Positions 61,997-64,000 of a stretch of 64,000 bases of DNA are shown piece by piece. Source of the DNA: Candidatus Latescibacterota bacterium (GTDB lineage: Bacteria; Latescibacterota; UBA2968); assembly GCA_022821275.1 (NCBI GenBank), contig JAJEDY010000095.1, positions 66,700-130,699 on the forward strand, in the 5' to 3' direction. Made by a program: the position numbers and the translations under genes. The first letter of the stretch is position 1, and the number at the start of each line of letters is the position of its first letter. The notes under the pieces are model-generated. The model saw nothing but the letters and a program-made list of their open reading frames with translations. It did no database searches and was not told the origin of the DNA.

Positions 61997-64000
61997 TCAT
62001 AGCTTTTCTTTAAAATCAATACTAAGCTGGGTGCTGTTCTCCCGCACGGAGCGAGTGATACTTTCAGAGAAGCCAGCTAATTTTTTTGCATTGATGGTAA
62101 TGCTAATGGTTATTTCCCCGCCATCGTCGCGCAGGTTGCGGATAATCTCTTCGCGCAACAGGTTGACATCATCCAGGGAAATATCGCTCTGCATTGTCTT
62201 GGTGGCAGTGATGTGCCTGGGGCCGCGCTGTGTGGGTGCTACAGGATCATCGGTTTCGGTAGGTTCTTCTTCGGTGGTGTAGGTGTCTGTGTCATCAGTT
62301 GGTGTCTGTGTTTCTTCCTCTTGACGTCTAACAGCCTCTTGAAGCTCATTGACTATGTGTGCGTGGATTTCCCTATTGTTCAATGCGCCCGCACGATCTG
62401 TGACGACTTTATTGAGGTTTTCCTCTGCGTGGAAATAGTACCGATCGTCGCTGCTATAGAGGTAGTAGAGGTCGCCGCTCATGCGATTGAGAGCTTCGTT
62501 ATAGACTGAGACACCTTGTCCGGGTTGAACAACGCCCAGGCGAATCTGGCGAGCATCAATACCCTTGACGGCACCACTGGTGGAACTGCCGAGAAATACA
62601 GCACGAGCTATGCGCCGCGCTGCGCCTCCGACATTGGCAAATCGCTGGTAAGAATGATCTATGTTGTCGGTCCTGGAGCCATCGCTATCTATTTCAGACA
62701 GGACAGGACTCCATTGGTTACCAAGCAACCTGACAAATTCGTTGGCCAATGCTGCATCGCTTAAGGTCAGATTGCCCGGCATGATCAGTGGGGAAGAATC
62801 GCTGTTGAGATACAGGCGGCTGACGCAATGCGCCATCATCCTAAGCACGCCGCGCGTGCGCTGGAACTGAGGAATAGCAGACCAGTCTGCATAGAGACGG
62901 TCAAATATTTCTGGGTGGATGGGATAACACGCCTTCATGCGCTCCAAATAACGCTGTTCATTGGTTCCTTGAGGATAGTCTCGAGGATTGTACATCCGCG
63001 AGAATCTTTCGCAGGTGCGATCTCTTTCCGCTTCGTCTATAACATTGCCGAAGAGCCTTCGGCGTACCACTTCAAACGCTTCGTTGACCTCAAGAGGTTC
63101 CCATACGGCTTCGATGCGTCCCAGGAGATGCTCAAGCCGACTGAGGGCCTCCATACCGGCATCGCTTCCCGCCTCAATGCTGCTTTCGGGCAAGGTTACG
63201 ACCAGGGATGTTTTGTCGTTCCTGCGGACAGATTGGGTGAGTGCCTGGATGAAGGTGTAAATGTTGTCCTGTGCGCTTTCGGCATTGCGCACATACGCTA
63301 CAAGTTCGTCAATGAGGATAACACAGGGTGCTACCTGTTCGAATAGTTGATCGAGTTGAGCACCGCCGGGTGCCGTGCCCTGGCGTGCGGCTTGACCTAC
63401 CAGGTCGTAAGCCTCCTCTCCACCCAACTGGTAAGCCATCACGCCCCACAGAGTATTTAGAGGGTCGCCCTTTTCCTTAGTCTTTGTTGTATCGGTGGAT
63501 GAAAGATACGTCCCATCGAGTACGACGACACGGGCTTGAATGCCGCTATCTGTATCCAGCCCGGCTTCTTCTATCAAGCCGCGTATTTCGTTGTAGGTCT
63601 GCTCGGATTGCTCATTCCCTGTAGGATTGGTCAGGGCGTCGGTGCTGTTCACCAGGTGATAGAGCGCGATCAGGCTGTGGGTCTTACCTCCGCCGAAGCC
63701 CGTTTTGGTTTGGATAACGGGATCGCCACCATTGCCGCTAATCCTTTTTAGGGTGTTTACCAGTAATGTGCGGATGCCTGGGGTGATATATGTGTGATTG
63801 AAGAAACTGACCGGGTTGCCGTAATTTGTGGCACTGGCGCGTCCATCATATACCTGCTGCAAGTCTGCTGCAAACTCTGCTTCCTGAAAAATTCCCTGCT
63901 GAACATCTGTATTGGGTCGAATCACTTCGCGCCAGGGTGTGAGGTTGCCGTTTGACCGGGAGGGTTGTGTTGTGGGTTCACTCTGGGTCTGTGCCGGGAC
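61997..64000 (-). CDS. DUF499 ATP-binding protein, anti-phage-type (partial at window edge)
   Basis: The reading frame is open to the last base of the window, starting upstream of it, so the 5' end is missing; residues LTPWREVIRPNTDVQQGIFQEAEFAADL continue the N-terminus beyond any internal start. Walker A is TKTGFGGGKTHSLIALYHL, and VILIDELVAYVRN is the Walker B. The C-terminus is acidic (PTETDDPVAPTQ) then ends FKEKL. DUF499 proteins occur in a defence locus with DUF1156 methyltransferases. A GTG at 63925 is not the real start. Confidence 0.85.
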   Translation of the reverse strand, partial: VPAQTQSEPTTQPSRSNGNLTPWREVIRPNTDVQQGIFQEAEFAADLQQVYDGRASATNYGNPVSFFNHTYITPGIRTLLVNTLKRISGNGGDPVIQTKTGFGGGKTHSLIALYHLVNSTDALTNPTGNEQSEQTYNEIRGLIEEAGLDTDSGIQARVVVLDGTYLSSTDTTKTKEKGDPLNTLWGVMAYQLGGEEAYDLVGQAARQGTAPGGAQLDQLFEQVAPCVILIDELVAYVRNAESAQDNIYTFIQALTQSVRRNDKTSLVVTLPESSIEAGSDAGMEALSRLEHLLGRIEAVWEPLEVNEAFEVVRRRLFGNVIDEAERDRTCERFSRMYNPRDYPQGTNEQRYLERMKACYPIHPEIFDRLYADWSAIPQFQRTRGVLRMMAHCVSRLYLNSDSSPLIMPGNLTLSDAALANEFVRLLGNQWSPVLSEIDSDGSRTDNIDHSYQRFANVGGAARRIARAVFLGSSTSGAVKGIDARQIRLGVVQPGQGVSVYNEALNRMSGDLYYLYSSDDRYYFHAEENLNKVVTDRAGALNNREIHAHIVNELQEAVRRQEEETQTPTDDTDTYTTEEEPTETDDPVAPTQRGPRHITATKTMQSDISLDDVNLLREEIIRNLRDDGGEITISITINAKKLAGFSESITRSVRENSTQLSIDFKEKL

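Noticed and set aside
63900-63925. GTG at 63925 as the start of the DUF499 gene
   Set aside because: The frame stays open to the window edge and the extra residues (LTPWREVIRP) match the expected DUF499 N-terminus, so the start lies outside.

Overview
The window reads as a chromosomal segment of a free-living, metabolically versatile bacterium. Repeated Fe(II)/2-oxoglutarate phytanoyl-CoA dioxygenase-type (PhyH) genes (6), Gfo/Idh/MocA oxidoreductases (6), two FGly sulfatases and scattered toxin-antitoxin and restriction genes resemble Poribacteria/Latescibacterota-type or related genomes. That placement is inferred from gene content only; there is no rRNA or other phylogenetic marker to confirm it. 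Gene density is high and no gene-free gap exceeds 300 bases.

1-16 kb is mostly catabolic: an ECF sigma factor fused to a sliding-clamp-like module, then interleaved small operons of PhyH oxygenases, a sulfatase, an epimerase, Gfo/Idh/MocA oxidoreductases, a zinc alcohol dehydrogenase and an SDR. A DUF433/DUF5615 toxin-antitoxin pair sits inside this block.

16-29 kb is a defence-like block. A two-gene operon of giant proteins (1488-aa HTH-bearing protein, then a 1783-aa DEAH helicase with a DUF1998-type C-terminus) resembles Druantia type III in layout. It abuts a broken PIN-toxin module and an AAA-ATPase/PD-(D/E)XK (DUF1703-type) gene.

28.7-34 kb is a five-gene operon (C-S lyase/transsulfuration enzyme, nitrilase-type amidohydrolase, two Gfo/Idh/MocA proteins, ornithine-cyclodeaminase homologue), followed by tRNA-Arg(ACG), a serine hydrolase and tRNA-Glu(CTC).

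35.7-50 kb is a second defence block. It holds an XRE protein that seems to have lost its metallopeptidase centre; a three-gene overlapping operon of C5 methyltransferase, ParB-like protein and candidate PD-(D/E)XK nuclease; and a split type I R-M locus (hsdR ... hsdS-hsdM). Between hsdR and hsdS lie a Panacea/HicB/HicA cluster (the 57-aa hicA is easy to miss), a DUF2442 gene, a small antitoxin-like gene and an HNH-like gene.

50-58 kb is largely housekeeping: uridine kinase, a PhyH gene broken by two in-frame stops that both fall at likely Tyr positions, ilvD, mismatch glycosylase, a sulfatase, and E3 and E2 of a 2-oxoacid dehydrogenase complex.

58-64 kb is a third defence-like operon: a DUF499 ATPase running off the window edge, a 69-aa protein, an SDH/SppA-type ClpP-fold protease, and a DUF1156 DNA methyltransferase whose C-terminus is lost by deletion or frameshift. 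A putative short RNA gene (promoter, two hairpins, U-run) lies antisense to the end of the DUF1156 reading frame. The strongest leads are the sigma-clamp fusion, the giant two-gene helicase operon, the methyltransferase-ParB-nuclease operon and the protease-containing DUF499/DUF1156 operon.
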